From assembly GCF_003853705.1 (NCBI RefSeq), contig NZ_QTQI01000001.1, forward strand, positions 496,001 through 560,000: a DNA stretch of 64,000 bases, read 5' to 3'. Made by a program: the position numbers and the translations under genes. The notes beneath the pieces were generated by a model. The model worked only from the letters and a program-made list of their open reading frames with translations. It was not told the DNA's origin and searched no databases. This DNA comes from Burkholderia sp. Bp8992 (GTDB taxonomy: Bacteria > Pseudomonadota > Gammaproteobacteria > Burkholderiales > Burkholderiaceae). The number at the start of each line of letters is the position of its first letter. Position 1 is the stretch's first letter. Shown here piece after piece: positions 1 through 8,257 of this stretch.

Positions 1-339
1 GCGAACGCGATCATGACGCGGGCGTTCTTCCCGCTGACCGTGCCGCTGACGGTCGGCCCCGGCTCGATCGCCACCGCGATCGCGCTGAACGCGAACCGCA
101 CGCACAAGCTGTCGGAGTTCATGCTGTCGAGCATCGTGTCGATCGCCGTCTCCGTGCTCGTCGCGGTCGTGATCTGGCAGGTCTACAGCCGCTCCGCGCT
201 GCTCGCGCGCTATCTCGGCAGCGAAGGGACCAAGGTCGCGAAGCGCGTGTCGGCGTTCCTGCTGCTGTGCATCGGCGTGCAGATCATGCTGACCGGCTTC
301 TCCGCGTTCCTGCAGCCGATCGCCGACCAGGCGAAGTAA
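1..339 (+). CDS. MarC-family integral membrane protein, C-terminal part
   Basis: The reading frame is open from base 1, so the gene begins upstream of the window and only about 112 C-terminal residues are visible. The visible part starts with ANAIMTRAFFPLTVPLTVGP and contains the PLTVGPGSIATAIAL segment, which I recognise as the conserved core of MarC/UPF0056 inner-membrane proteins. Two further hydrophobic stretches follow (residues about 40-60 and 82-103). The family was once linked to multiple antibiotic resistance, but its transport role is unproven. The next gene lies 159 bases downstream and looks independent. Confidence 0.8.
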   Translation, partial: ANAIMTRAFFPLTVPLTVGPGSIATAIALNANRTHKLSEFMLSSIVSIAVSVLVAVVIWQVYSRSALLARYLGSEGTKVAKRVSAFLLLCIGVQIMLTGFSAFLQPIADQAK

Positions 340-498
340 CCGGCGCCTTCCGGTTCATCCTTCGAGGTTTATTCTTTCACGCAGCCTGCACGCAGCGCGC
401 GGTCATACGCGTTCGCGGCATGCGGGATACCATGCGACGTCTGGCGGATGTGCGGCGCGCATCCGGCCGCAATCCCAACTTGAGTGGCGAGGCATGCA

Positions 499-1479
499 AT
501 GGAATACGTGAAATTCGGGTCGACCGGGCTGGACGTGTCGAAGCTGGTGCTGGGTTGCATGACGTTCGGCGAGCCGTTGCGCGGCACGCATCCGTGGACG
601 CTGCCGGAAGCGGAGAGCCGCCCGATCATCCAGCGGGCGGTCGAAGCCGGCATCAATTTCTTCGATACCGCGAACATGTATTCGGACGGCACGTCGGAGG
701 AGATCGTCGGCCGCGCGCTGCGCGATTTCACGAAGCGCGACGATGTCGTGATCGCGACCAAGGTTTTCTACCGGATGCGCCCGGGGCCGAACGGCGCCGG
801 CCTGTCGCGCAAGGCGATCATGACCGACATCGACCAGAGCCTGAAGCGGCTCGGCACCGATTACGTCGACCTCTACCAGATCCACCGCTGGGACTACGGC
901 ACGCCGATCGAGGAGACGCTTGAGGCGCTGCACGACGTCGTGAAGGCCGGCAAGGCGCGCTATATCGGCGCGTCGTCGATGTTCGCGTGGCAGTTCGCGA
1001 AGGCACTGCACATTTCAAGGCAGAACGGCTGGACCCGCTTCGTCAGCATGCAGAACCACCTGAACCTGCTGTATCGGGAAGAAGAGCGTGAAATGCTGCC
1101 GCTGTGCGCGGACGAAGGCATCGCGGTGATTCCGTGGAGCCCGCTCGCACGCGGCCGCCTGACGCGCAACTGGGACGAATCGTCGGAACGGCAGCAGAAG
1201 GACGACGTCGCCAAGCAGCTGTACGACGCGACGATCGACGCGGACAAGGCAGTCGTCGAGGCCGTGGCGGCGATCGCCGCCGCGCGCAACGTGCCGCGGG
1301 CGCAGGTCGCGCTGGCGTGGGTGGCGCAAAAGCACGGCGTGACCGCGCCGATCGTCGGCATTTCGAAGCCGCAGCAGCTGGACGACGCACTCGGTGCGCT
1401 CGCGCTGAAGCTGACCGACGACGAGATCGCGACGCTCGAACGCCCGTACGTGCCGCACGCGGTTGCCGGGTTCAACTGA
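499..1479 (+). CDS. Aldo/keto reductase
   Basis: NADPH-dependent oxidoreductase of the aldo-keto reductase superfamily, 326 residues, cytosolic. The catalytic tetrad is readable: Asp56 (FFDTANMY), Tyr61, Lys88 (ATKVF) and His129 (YQIHRWD). The nucleotide-binding end is seen in the IVGISKP segment near the C terminus. Length and motifs match the Tas/YghZ-like branch acting on aldehydes or ketones; the substrate is unknown. I chose ATG 499 because GAGG lies at 489-492, six bases upstream; an in-frame GTG at 484 would add five residues. The gene converges on a CPBP protease gene with a 31-base gap. Confidence 0.9.
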   Translation: MEYVKFGSTGLDVSKLVLGCMTFGEPLRGTHPWTLPEAESRPIIQRAVEAGINFFDTANMYSDGTSEEIVGRALRDFTKRDDVVIATKVFYRMRPGPNGAGLSRKAIMTDIDQSLKRLGTDYVDLYQIHRWDYGTPIEETLEALHDVVKAGKARYIGASSMFAWQFAKALHISRQNGWTRFVSMQNHLNLLYREEEREMLPLCADEGIAVIPWSPLARGRLTRNWDESSERQQKDDVAKQLYDATIDADKAVVEAVAAIAAARNVPRAQVALAWVAQKHGVTAPIVGISKPQQLDDALGALALKLTDDEIATLERPYVPHAVAGFN

Positions 1480-1510
1480 GCGGCATCGCAGGCGCCGCCG
1501 CGCACCGCGT

Positions 1511-2377
1511 TCAGTGTGCGGCAGCGAGCATCGGATAGGTGAACAGGCCGAAGTGGACGACGTTCAGCCCGGCATGCGCGATGGCGGACGCAAGCAGTCC
1601 GCCGCGCCGCCAGGCGAGCCCGTAGCCGGCGCCGGCCACCGTGCCCAGCACGATCCATTGCCAGCCGCCGGCCGCGTGCGCGGCGCCGAACAGCACCGCG
1701 CCGGCCGCGAGCGCGACCCACGGGCCCCATGAGAACGCGCGGAGCACGCGCGTCAGCCCGCCTTGCACATAGCCGCGGAACAGTGCTTCCTCGGCAAGCG
1801 TCACGAGCAGCAGGTTGTTCACGAGCCACAGCCAGCCCGACGCCGGCCACTTGGGCGCCCAGCCGACCATCCCGAACGCCAGCGCGCCGGCCAGGCACGC
1901 GGCCGCCGTCGCGACGGCCGCCACCGCGCCGGTGCGCAGCGCGCGCGACAGCGCGACGTCGGGCGCGACCCATGGCAGCACCCACAGCAGCCACAGGCCG
2001 ACCAGCGGCTTGTCGAGATTCAGGTACATCGTGAACGGCACGGCGTCCGGCGTGAAGCGCGTCGGGCCGATCACGAGCGGGTTGTGGAATCCGGGGACCA
2101 GATGCAGGCTCAGTGCGACCGCCAGCGCGGCAAACACGGCGTGCGCGGCGATCCGCACCGCGAGCGGGCGCGCGGGCCACACGCCCCACGCGGCTGCGGC
2201 CAGCAGCGCGAGCGGTGCCAGTGCGACTGCCCCGAGCTTGCCGAACGCCAGCGCGACGGCATAGCCGAACCCGGCCAGGATGATGCTCAGGCCGTGCAGC
2301 GGGCGATGCCACGCGAATGCGGCGGCCGCGAACAGGGCCAGCCAGATCGTGGCACACGGAAGGAGCGAAAGGGACAT
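1511..2377 (-). CDS. CPBP-family intramembrane metalloprotease (CAAX protease-like)
   Basis: 288 residues with about eight hydrophobic segments. The EEALFRGYVQ sequence (glutamate pair plus arginine) is the first conserved motif of the CPBP/Abi family; FGAAHAAGG and IAHAGLNVVHFG carry the two conserved histidine motifs expected to hold the catalytic metal. Members act in the membrane in prenyl-protein processing, bacteriocin self-immunity or protein maturation; nothing nearby says which applies here. The start is the first ATG of the open frame. Confidence 0.85.
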   Translation of the reverse strand: MSLSLLPCATIWLALFAAAAFAWHRPLHGLSIILAGFGYAVALAFGKLGAVALAPLALLAAAAWGVWPARPLAVRIAAHAVFAALAVALSLHLVPGFHNPLVIGPTRFTPDAVPFTMYLNLDKPLVGLWLLWVLPWVAPDVALSRALRTGAVAAVATAAACLAGALAFGMVGWAPKWPASGWLWLVNNLLLVTLAEEALFRGYVQGGLTRVLRAFSWGPWVALAAGAVLFGAAHAAGGWQWIVLGTVAGAGYGLAWRRGGLLASAIAHAGLNVVHFGLFTYPMLAAAH

Positions 2378-2478
2378 GACGGGACAGGCTTGGCTCGGAC
2401 GGGACGCCGCGCATCATACAGCACGCCGGGACTGCCGCCGGGCCGATGGCGACGGGGCGTTGGCGGGCAGGCCGGGCG

Positions 2479-3150
2479 TCAGCGGCCTGCGGTCTCGGTG
2501 ACGCCGTTGCGGCCCGGAATGTCGACGCTGTTGCGCACGCGCATTCGCCGCCGGTACCAGAACGTCCAGGCCAGCAGGCAGCCGAACACGGTGTAGCCGA
2601 CGATCGGCGACACGACCAGCACGCGCTCGACCGGCCAGGTCATCACCATCCAGCAGCGCAGCAGCATTTCCAGCGTCATGAAGCCGCCCCACACGAACGT
2701 CATCCGGCGCAGCATCTGCCGCAGCCCCGGCTGCACGGCCCAGACCGCTTCGAAGTGCGCGGCGCCGCCGTCCATCTCGCGGGCCACGGTCGCGCGGGCG
2801 AGATAGAAGATCAGCGGGCGCTCGCGGAACAGCGACAGCAGGAACACGACGCCGATCGTGCCCGACGCCAGCGATTCGCGCATCAGCAATGTACGCGGGC
2901 TGCCGCCGAGCGCCATGCCGATGATCGACAGCGCGATGCCGAGCAGCACGATGGCCGCCACCGCGTCGACGCGGCGCGAGCGGACGAATTCGACGATCGA
3001 CCAGATGATCGGCGGAACCGCCGACGCGTACAGCGCGCCGGTATCGCCGAACTGCGGCTGCGCGACCCGGTAGGCCACCCACGGCAGCACGAGGTTGACG
3101 AAAAGTTCGAGTATCAGTCCGGCTCGCGGTTTCACGGTGCGCAATTCCAC
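2479..3150 (-). CDS. VC0807-like multi-pass membrane protein
   Basis: About 223 residues with five or six hydrophobic helices (ELFVNLVLPWVAYRVA, AVPPIIWSIVEFV, AIVLLGIALSIIGMALGG, GTIGVVFLLSLF, then two C-terminal segments). The helix pattern and the LFVN-LP-Y start resemble the uncharacterised VC0807 family. The frame is open upstream to 3438, but that extension is arginine- and serine-rich and unlike a membrane protein, so I place the start at GTG 3150 (GTG 3135 is equally possible; neither has a clear ribosome-binding site). Function unknown. Confidence 0.6.
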   Translation of the reverse strand: MELRTVKPRAGLILELFVNLVLPWVAYRVAQPQFGDTGALYASAVPPIIWSIVEFVRSRRVDAVAAIVLLGIALSIIGMALGGSPRTLLMRESLASGTIGVVFLLSLFRERPLIFYLARATVAREMDGGAAHFEAVWAVQPGLRQMLRRMTFVWGGFMTLEMLLRCWMVMTWPVERVLVVSPIVGYTVFGCLLAWTFWYRRRMRVRNSVDIPGRNGVTETAGR

Positions 3151-3497
3151 GCAGGTTGGGGCGAACGTGCGAAGGACGTGGTGGCCTCCGGTCGCCCCGA
3201 AAAGGGTTCGGTCCAGTATATCCAAGAATCGCGCGCAGCAGCGGTGGCACGCTTCGTCACGCGTTGGCGGCTGCCGGCAGCGCGATCGTGACCGTGGTGC
3301 CTTGCGCCTCCGTCCTGTCGACACCGGTCGAAACGTGCCCGATCGGGAGAAACCCTGATCGCGCGTCAGGCCGGTGGTGCGTCGTGCTTGATTGTTTGGA
3401 TTGCGAAAATTATTTGACGGCGTGTCCGGGCGGCGCACAGGATGCGGATCGCGTCGGATGACGGCAGGGAGGAAATCGCGCGGGAGGTACCCGAATA
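3151..3497. other. Gap without a convincing gene
   Basis: Apart from the possible N-terminal extension of the leftward membrane protein, nothing here reads as protein. A short AT-richer patch near 3390-3420 (TTGTTTGGATTGCGAAAATTA) may hold its promoter, but no clear -10/-35 pair was found. Confidence 0.3.
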
Positions 3498-3520
3498 CGT
3501 CGCCCGGGAAGCGGGCGACG
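3498..3520 (-). terminator. Hairpin just downstream of the alcohol dehydrogenase gene
   Basis: Perfect 9-bp inverted repeat CGTCGCCCG / CGGGCGACG with the 5-base loop GGAAG, 31 bases past the leftward alcohol dehydrogenase stop. It has no T-run, so it is a probable 3' stabiliser or weak terminator. Confidence 0.45.
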
Positions 3521-3550
3521 CTCGACAGCGAAATGGCGATACGCGCGCTG

Positions 3551-4648
3551 TCAGGAAACGGCAGGCTGAACGATGATCTTCACGTTCCGGTCCTTGTGGT
3601 TGACCAGTTCCTCGAACCCGTGCGCGACGATGTCGCCGAGCGCGATGCGTCCGGTGATGAGCGGCTGCACGTCGATGCGGCCGTCTGCGATGAAGCGGAT
3701 CACGTCCGCGAATTCGCCGTTGTAGGCGAGCGAGCCGATCACTTCCTTCTCGGTCGACACGATGTCGAAGAAGTTGAACGGCGTCGGCTCCTCGAAGATG
3801 CCGACCATCACCGACTTGCCGGCCTTGCGGATCACGTCGATCGCGAGCTTCGCAGTGGCCGTGTGCCCGATGCATTCGAACGACACGTCGGCGCCATAAC
3901 CGCCCGTCAGCGCCTTGACTTCCGCGATCGCGTCGGACGTCTTCGGATCGATGACGACGCTCGCGCCGACTTCCAGCGCCTTCTGCTTGCGCGCAGCCGA
4001 CATCTCCAGCGCGATCACGCGCCCGGCGCCCGCGGCCTTCGCACACATGATCGTGCACAGGCCGATCGTGCCGGCGCCGACCACGACGACGGTCTGCCCG
4101 ACGATGTTGCCGGCCTTCTTCACCGCATGCAGCCCGACCGCGAGCGGCTCGATCAGTGCGCCGGCCTCGGTCGGGAAGTTGTCGGGCAGCTTGTACAGCA
4201 GCTCGGCCGGCACGTTGACGAATTCGGCGAACGCGCCGTTGTTCATCAGCCCGGTGAACGCGAGGTTCTCGCAGATGTTGTACAGCCCGTGCCGGCAATA
4301 CCAGCAGGTACCGCAATGCTGGCACGCGTCGGCCGTCACGCGGTCGCCGACAGCAAAGCCGGATACGCCCGCGCCGAGTTCGGCGATCTCGCCGCTGAAC
4401 TCGTGCCCGAGGATGCATTGACCCTTCAGGCCCGTCAGCGGATGCGGCGCATCGACCGGGATGAATACGGGTCCGGCGACGTATTCGTGCAGGTCGGAGC
4501 CGCAGATGCCGCACCAGTGCACGCGAATCGTGACCCAGCCAGCCGGCGGGCGCTCCGGAACGGGAACCTCTTCGACGCGGATGTCGTGGCGGCCGCGCCA
4601 GACGGCGGCTTTCATGCTGCGGGCGGTGATCGGTGCCGGTGTATTCAC
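3551..4648 (-). CDS. Zinc-dependent alcohol dehydrogenase, 2,3-butanediol dehydrogenase-like
   Basis: Medium-chain NAD(P)-dependent dehydrogenase, 365 residues. Catalytic zinc ligands are in HWCGICGSDLHEY and the GHE motif (ILGHEFSGEIAELG). The structural zinc loop has four cysteines in CQHCGTCWYCRHGLYNIC. The Rossmann motif is VVVGAGTIGL. The ICGSDLHEY signature and the long loop after it are typical of (R,R)-butanediol and related secondary alcohol dehydrogenases; the true substrate is not proven. Start GTG 4648 is supported by GGAGA eight bases upstream; the frame is open further but reads poorly. Upstream lie a sigma-54-like promoter (4731-4746) and repeated TGAGACG boxes (4883-4933), suggesting control by an enhancer-binding protein. 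Confidence 0.88.
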   Translation of the reverse strand: MNTPAPITARSMKAAVWRGRHDIRVEEVPVPERPPAGWVTIRVHWCGICGSDLHEYVAGPVFIPVDAPHPLTGLKGQCILGHEFSGEIAELGAGVSGFAVGDRVTADACQHCGTCWYCRHGLYNICENLAFTGLMNNGAFAEFVNVPAELLYKLPDNFPTEAGALIEPLAVGLHAVKKAGNIVGQTVVVVGAGTIGLCTIMCAKAAGAGRVIALEMSAARKQKALEVGASVVIDPKTSDAIAEVKALTGGYGADVSFECIGHTATAKLAIDVIRKAGKSVMVGIFEEPTPFNFFDIVSTEKEVIGSLAYNGEFADVIRFIADGRIDVQPLITGRIALGDIVAHGFEELVNHKDRNVKIIVQPAVS

Positions 4649-4730
4649 GTTGCTGTCTCCGTCAGGTTGTCGTCGGGCGCATGGCGTGGCTGCCGGAGCG
4701 CCCGTCGCGCGATTGCGCGCTCGACCGGTA

Positions 4731-4746
4731 TGCAGGAACGGGGCCA
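4731..4746 (-). promoter_or_regulatory. Possible sigma-54 (-24/-12) promoter for the alcohol dehydrogenase gene
   Basis: On the minus strand TGGCCCC...CCTGC gives GG, ten bases, GC, the spacing required by sigma-54. The -24 box is good; the -12 box (CTGC instead of TTGC) is imperfect. The predicted start near 4720 leaves a 72-base leader before GTG 4648. Known 2,3-butanediol/acetoin dehydrogenase operons are often sigma-54/AcoR-controlled. Confidence 0.4.
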
Positions 4747-4882
4747 GCGTGAAGCGGTGCCGGTTACGGTGATCCAGCGTGTGAGAAAGCGTGCGGCGCA
4801 GCATGCGTTCTTGCGCTGTCCGAAAATGAACTGGCGAGAAAGCCGCGCGGAATTTGCTGCATGTGCGAAAAAGAGGATCGCG

Positions 4883-4933
4883 TGAGACGCCGGGACGTTC
4901 GTCTCAACGCAATGAGACGAATCGTGAGACGAA
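4883..4933. promoter_or_regulatory. Clustered TGAGACG operator boxes upstream of the alcohol dehydrogenase gene
   Basis: TGAGACG occurs at 4883-4889, 4913-4919 and 4925-4931. The middle copy forms a perfect 9-bp inverted repeat TTCGTCTCA / TGAGACGAA around ACGCAA (4898-4921). The boxes lie about 160-215 bases upstream of the predicted sigma-54 start, the normal distance for an enhancer site. The rest of the 320-base gap (4649-4969) holds no gene I can support. Confidence 0.45.
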
Positions 4934-4969
4934 CGGCGGCGGGCGGCGGCCGGTGCGGTTCGATGCGTG

Positions 4970-5710
4970 TCAGGCGACGACTTCGTCCACCGCGACCGGC
5001 GCGAGCCGCATGAATCCGGCGGCACGGTACAGCGGCTGACCGGCTTCGGTCGACACGAGCCACACGCGCTGTGCGCCGCGTTGCCGCGCGTGCGCGACGA
5101 TGGCCGCCAGCAGTTGCATCGCGAGGCCGCGGCGCCGGTACGCGTCCGCAGTCCCGACGCGGTCGACGACGATATCGCGCGGCGACGCGAAGCCGTAGCG
5201 CGCGGTGGCGGCAATCTGCCCGTCGAGGCGGTGCGCGAACAGGAACGCGGCCGGATTCGGCTGGAACGGCGGGAAGGCGTCGCTGGCGTTGAACGCGTCG
5301 ATGTCGTTCGGCGTGTGGCAGGCGAGCGCGCGTGCGAGCGCATCGTCGCCGGACAGCGCGTCGATCTCGGCGGCCATGAAGGTCTCGTCCGACAGCCGGC
5401 GCGTCCTGCCGTGCAGCACAGGCGGCAGCGGCACGGCACCGTAACGCGTGATCCATGCGCCGACGGCGAACGGGCCGTCGCCGGACGCGGGCGCGCCCTC
5501 GATCATGAAATGCTCGAAAGGCCGGCCCATGCCGCCGTCGAACTGCACGACCTGGCCGTCCGGACTGTCGTGCAGCGGTGCATCGCGCCGGTTGCGCGCA
5601 GCGCAGTACCCGGCGATGAATGCATGTACGGCCGCCTTGCGGCGGGGGAACGCCGACCAGGCTTCGTCGAGCGCGAACAGGGTGGCGGGAGCGGGGGAGG
5701 CGGTCGGCAT
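4970..5710 (-). CDS. GNAT-family N-acetyltransferase
   Basis: 246 residues. The C-terminal half is a GNAT domain with the acetyl-CoA loop DAYRRRGLAMQLLAAIV (Q/RxxGxG/A type) and a typical end, GQPLYRAAGFMRL. The N-terminal half (to about residue 110) is unrelated and may bind substrate. I start at ATG 5710 (MPTASPAPATLF); the frame runs to 5845, but the extra part is low quality. Substrate unknown. It faces a ruined MFS gene across a 212-base divergent region. Confidence 0.8.
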   Translation of the reverse strand: MPTASPAPATLFALDEAWSAFPRRKAAVHAFIAGYCAARNRRDAPLHDSPDGQVVQFDGGMGRPFEHFMIEGAPASGDGPFAVGAWITRYGAVPLPPVLHGRTRRLSDETFMAAEIDALSGDDALARALACHTPNDIDAFNASDAFPPFQPNPAAFLFAHRLDGQIAATARYGFASPRDIVVDRVGTADAYRRRGLAMQLLAAIVAHARQRGAQRVWLVSTEAGQPLYRAAGFMRLAPVAVDEVVA

Positions 5711-5922
5711 GCGTCGGTGTACAGCTTCGTCGGGGCGAAACCGACAGCTTAGATCAGGATGCCGCCGCTGTCGCACCGACCGATTGCCGCGATCGCCGAA
5801 ACGCATCGTTGCACACGTTACCCCTTTACTTAAAGTGAACTTCAATTTGTATCATGTGCGCCAGTCCGATTGCGGCCGCGTGAGGCATCCCGTTGCACGT
5901 GGCCGCTGCAACGGAGGTGGAG

Positions 5923-6340
5923 ATGAGCGAAGCGCCTGTCGCGGCAGATGCCGCCACGCTGCCGTCGCGCAGTTGCCGGGCCGTCGGTTGCAATCTGCGC
6001 GGCCGGTGCAGGACGGTTCAGTGCGGCGACGCCCGCGCCGTTCGCGGTCGCGCTGGGCTTCGCGTTCTCGGCGATGGCCGGGATGCTGCCCGCGACGATC
6101 CTGGCCTGCGCGCCGGGCTCCGCGCCTTCGCCGTCGCCGGCACCGCTCGGCATCGGCTGGGTCGTGCAGGGCAACTGTCTCGGCCAGGTGATCGGCCCGT
6201 GACGATCGGCGCGATCGTCGGTGCGTTCGGCTGGTCGGGCGGCATCGGGCTGATGCTCGCGGCCGCCGTGGCCGGCGCCGCGATCGGCCTGTCGCTGCTG
6301 CGCGAACCGATGGCCGGCGCTGAGTGCGCCGGTGCCGCTC
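5923..6340 (+). pseudogene. Decayed MFS transporter gene (internal deletion plus frameshift)
   Basis: A strong ribosome-binding site (GGAGGTGGAG, 5913-5922) directly precedes ATG 5923, which opens MSEAPVAADAATLPSRS, a plausible transporter N terminus. Within about 30 codons the readable sequence jumps, in another frame, to what resembles the last helices of a major facilitator transporter (FAVALGFAFSAMAGMLPATI, then GIGWVVQGNCLGQVIGP). That frame stops at 6200-6202 and continues one base shifted as VTIGAIVGAFGWSGGIGLML. Only about 140 codons remain of a normal 390-420, so the gene suffered a large deletion and at least one 1-bp indel. Confidence 0.65.
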
Positions 6341-6364
6341 AACCTGCACGGAATTCCGTCAAGC

Positions 6365-6862
6365 ATGCTCAACATCATGGAAAGCCCGATCTGCGAAGAA
6401 GACGTGTCGTGCAATGCGCGTGCCCGTGGCGCGCACGATGCGATGTCGCTGCGCGATGGCATTGTCGCGCATCCGCTCGTGACGATCGGCCGCGCGCCGG
6501 TACCGGATCGCGCCGCGGCGGCGGCCTCGCCGTTGCGTCCGCAACTGTTCGTCACGGTGCTCGAGGCCGGCGACGACGGCCTGCTGATTCGATGGGTCGA
6601 GAGCGGCCGTTGCCACTACGGCGAGCAACGCTGGCGCTTGCGCGTCGCGTTGCAGCCGGGCCGCTGCGCGTTGTCGGGGCGGCCGATCGAGCCGGGCGAG
6701 CCGGTGTTCCGGCCGGTGCGGCGGCCCGTGCCGGCCAATGGCGACGAGATGATCTGCCCGGCGTCGGTGCCGGGTGCGGCTGCGGCTGCCATTGCAGGCA
6801 CGGCGCGGGACGGCGTGCCGGAGCACGACGACGCGCGCGATCCGGCCGACGTGCTCGACTGA
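6365..6862 (+). CDS. DUF3331-like protein
   Basis: 165 residues, cytosolic, unknown function. The core (residues about 70-130) has WVESGRCHYGEQRWRL, the CALSGRPIEPGEPVFRPVRR segment and NGDEMI, which I recognise as the Burkholderia/Paraburkholderia DUF3331 pattern: a small cysteine-containing domain ending in a methionine-isoleucine turn. ATG 6365 and ATG 6377 are both possible starts; no good ribosome-binding site is visible. It follows the MFS pseudogene closely. Confidence 0.65.
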   Translation: MLNIMESPICEEDVSCNARARGAHDAMSLRDGIVAHPLVTIGRAPVPDRAAAAASPLRPQLFVTVLEAGDDGLLIRWVESGRCHYGEQRWRLRVALQPGRCALSGRPIEPGEPVFRPVRRPVPANGDEMICPASVPGAAAAAIAGTARDGVPEHDDARDPADVLD

Positions 6863-6890
6863 GCGGAACGCCGGCCGGCCGCGGATCGGC

Positions 6891-8135
6891 TTACTTCTTC
6901 AGATCGTGCCGGTACTGGATGAACCCCGCATTGTTCGCGAGCTTGTCGTAAAGCGCACGTGCGGTCGTGTTGGTTTCATGCGTGAGCCAGTACACGCGGC
7001 TCGCGCCGGCTTCGCGGGCCCGTTCGTACACGGCCTCGATCAGCGCGCCGCCCGCACCTTGTCCGCGCGCGTCGGGCGCCGTGTACAGGTCCTGCAGGTA
7101 GCAGTACGGCCCGTCGGTCCAGCACGAGCGGTGGTAGATCGCATGCACGATTCCGACCAGCGTGCCCGACACGTCGAATGCGCCCAGCACGAACATCGGT
7201 TCGGCCGGATCCATCAGGCGCGCCCACGTCGTCGCGAACACCGCGTCGCTCAGCGCGGTGTCGTAGAACTTCTGGTAACCCTGCCACAGCGGGCGCCATG
7301 CGGCTTCGTCGGCGGCGACGAGCTGGCGCACCGTGACGCGCGTGGCGTCGTTCACGCGGGCCGCCGCGTCGCGCGCGCCGGCCTGCGCGTGGCGGATCGC
7401 GACGAGCGACCGGCGCTGGCTGCCCTCGGCGTCGAAGTTCTCCGGTGCGAGCCACGCTTCGAACGCGGCGCGCACGTCCGGCCATTCGCCGTCGATGATC
7501 GAGAACCACGCGGTGTCGCGATTGCGGCCGCGGTAGATGATCGCCTGCCGGAACGTGCCTTCGTAACGGAAGCCCAGCCGCGCGGCCGCCTTGCGCGACG
7601 GTTCATTGAGGTCGTCGCACTTCCATTCGTAGCGCCGGTAGCCGAGTGTGTCGAACGCGTACTTCATCAGCAGGAACTGCGCTTCGGTCGAGATCGGCGT
7701 GCGCTTGAGCAGCGGCGAGAACGTGACGGAGCCGACTTCGATCACGCCGTTGACCGGATCGATCCGCATCAGCGCGAGCGTGCCGACCGCGCGGCCCGTC
7801 GCGCGATCGATCACCGTGTAGTGCAGCGGGTCGGGGCTCGCCTGCGCGGTGCGTGCGTAGTCGCGGTAGCTCGATTCGTCGGTGTACGGGCCGTGCGCGA
7901 GATAGGTCCAGTCCCTGCCGTCGGGCGCTTGCGAGTAGGCCGCGTACAGGTCGGCTGCATGGCGCTCGGCGTCGAGCGGTTCGAGCCGGCAGTAGCGGCC
8001 TTCGATCGCGATGCGCTCCGGGCGCGGGCGCGCGGACCAGTCGGGAACGGGGTGGCCGATGGATTGCTGGAAGGCGTTGGTGAGCGTGGACAAGGTCGAT
8101 CTCGCTTCGGTTGGCGGCCGGCGACATGCCGGCAT
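6891..8135 (-). CDS. Tandem double-GNAT acetyltransferase
   Basis: 414 residues holding two complete GNAT domains. The first (residues about 20-215) is RimJ/RimL-like: RYCRLEPLDAERHAADLYAA, then the YRRYEWKCDDLNEPSRKAA and LGFRYEGTFRQ motifs. The second (about 260-414) is a separate GNAT with the acetyl-CoA loop APDARGQGAGGALIEAVYE and the end TTARALYDKLANNAGF. No frameshift separates them, so this is a real fusion. ATG 8135 is the outer likely start; TTG 8093 is an alternative placed nearer the first domain. Substrates unknown. It is divergent from the MocR regulator gene. Confidence 0.8.
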   Translation of the reverse strand: MPACRRPPTEARSTLSTLTNAFQQSIGHPVPDWSARPRPERIAIEGRYCRLEPLDAERHAADLYAAYSQAPDGRDWTYLAHGPYTDESSYRDYARTAQASPDPLHYTVIDRATGRAVGTLALMRIDPVNGVIEVGSVTFSPLLKRTPISTEAQFLLMKYAFDTLGYRRYEWKCDDLNEPSRKAAARLGFRYEGTFRQAIIYRGRNRDTAWFSIIDGEWPDVRAAFEAWLAPENFDAEGSQRRSLVAIRHAQAGARDAAARVNDATRVTVRQLVAADEAAWRPLWQGYQKFYDTALSDAVFATTWARLMDPAEPMFVLGAFDVSGTLVGIVHAIYHRSCWTDGPYCYLQDLYTAPDARGQGAGGALIEAVYERAREAGASRVYWLTHETNTTARALYDKLANNAGFIQYRHDLKK

Positions 8136-8257
8136 GCAGACGATCGTAGTCCTGGCGAGGTACCATGAGAAGCGCCAGAGATTGGCAAATTTATGGTGCC
8201 ACGATCGGGTGCCGTCACCTGTGCGCCGTTCCGACACTTTCACGCTGCGATGTTCCG

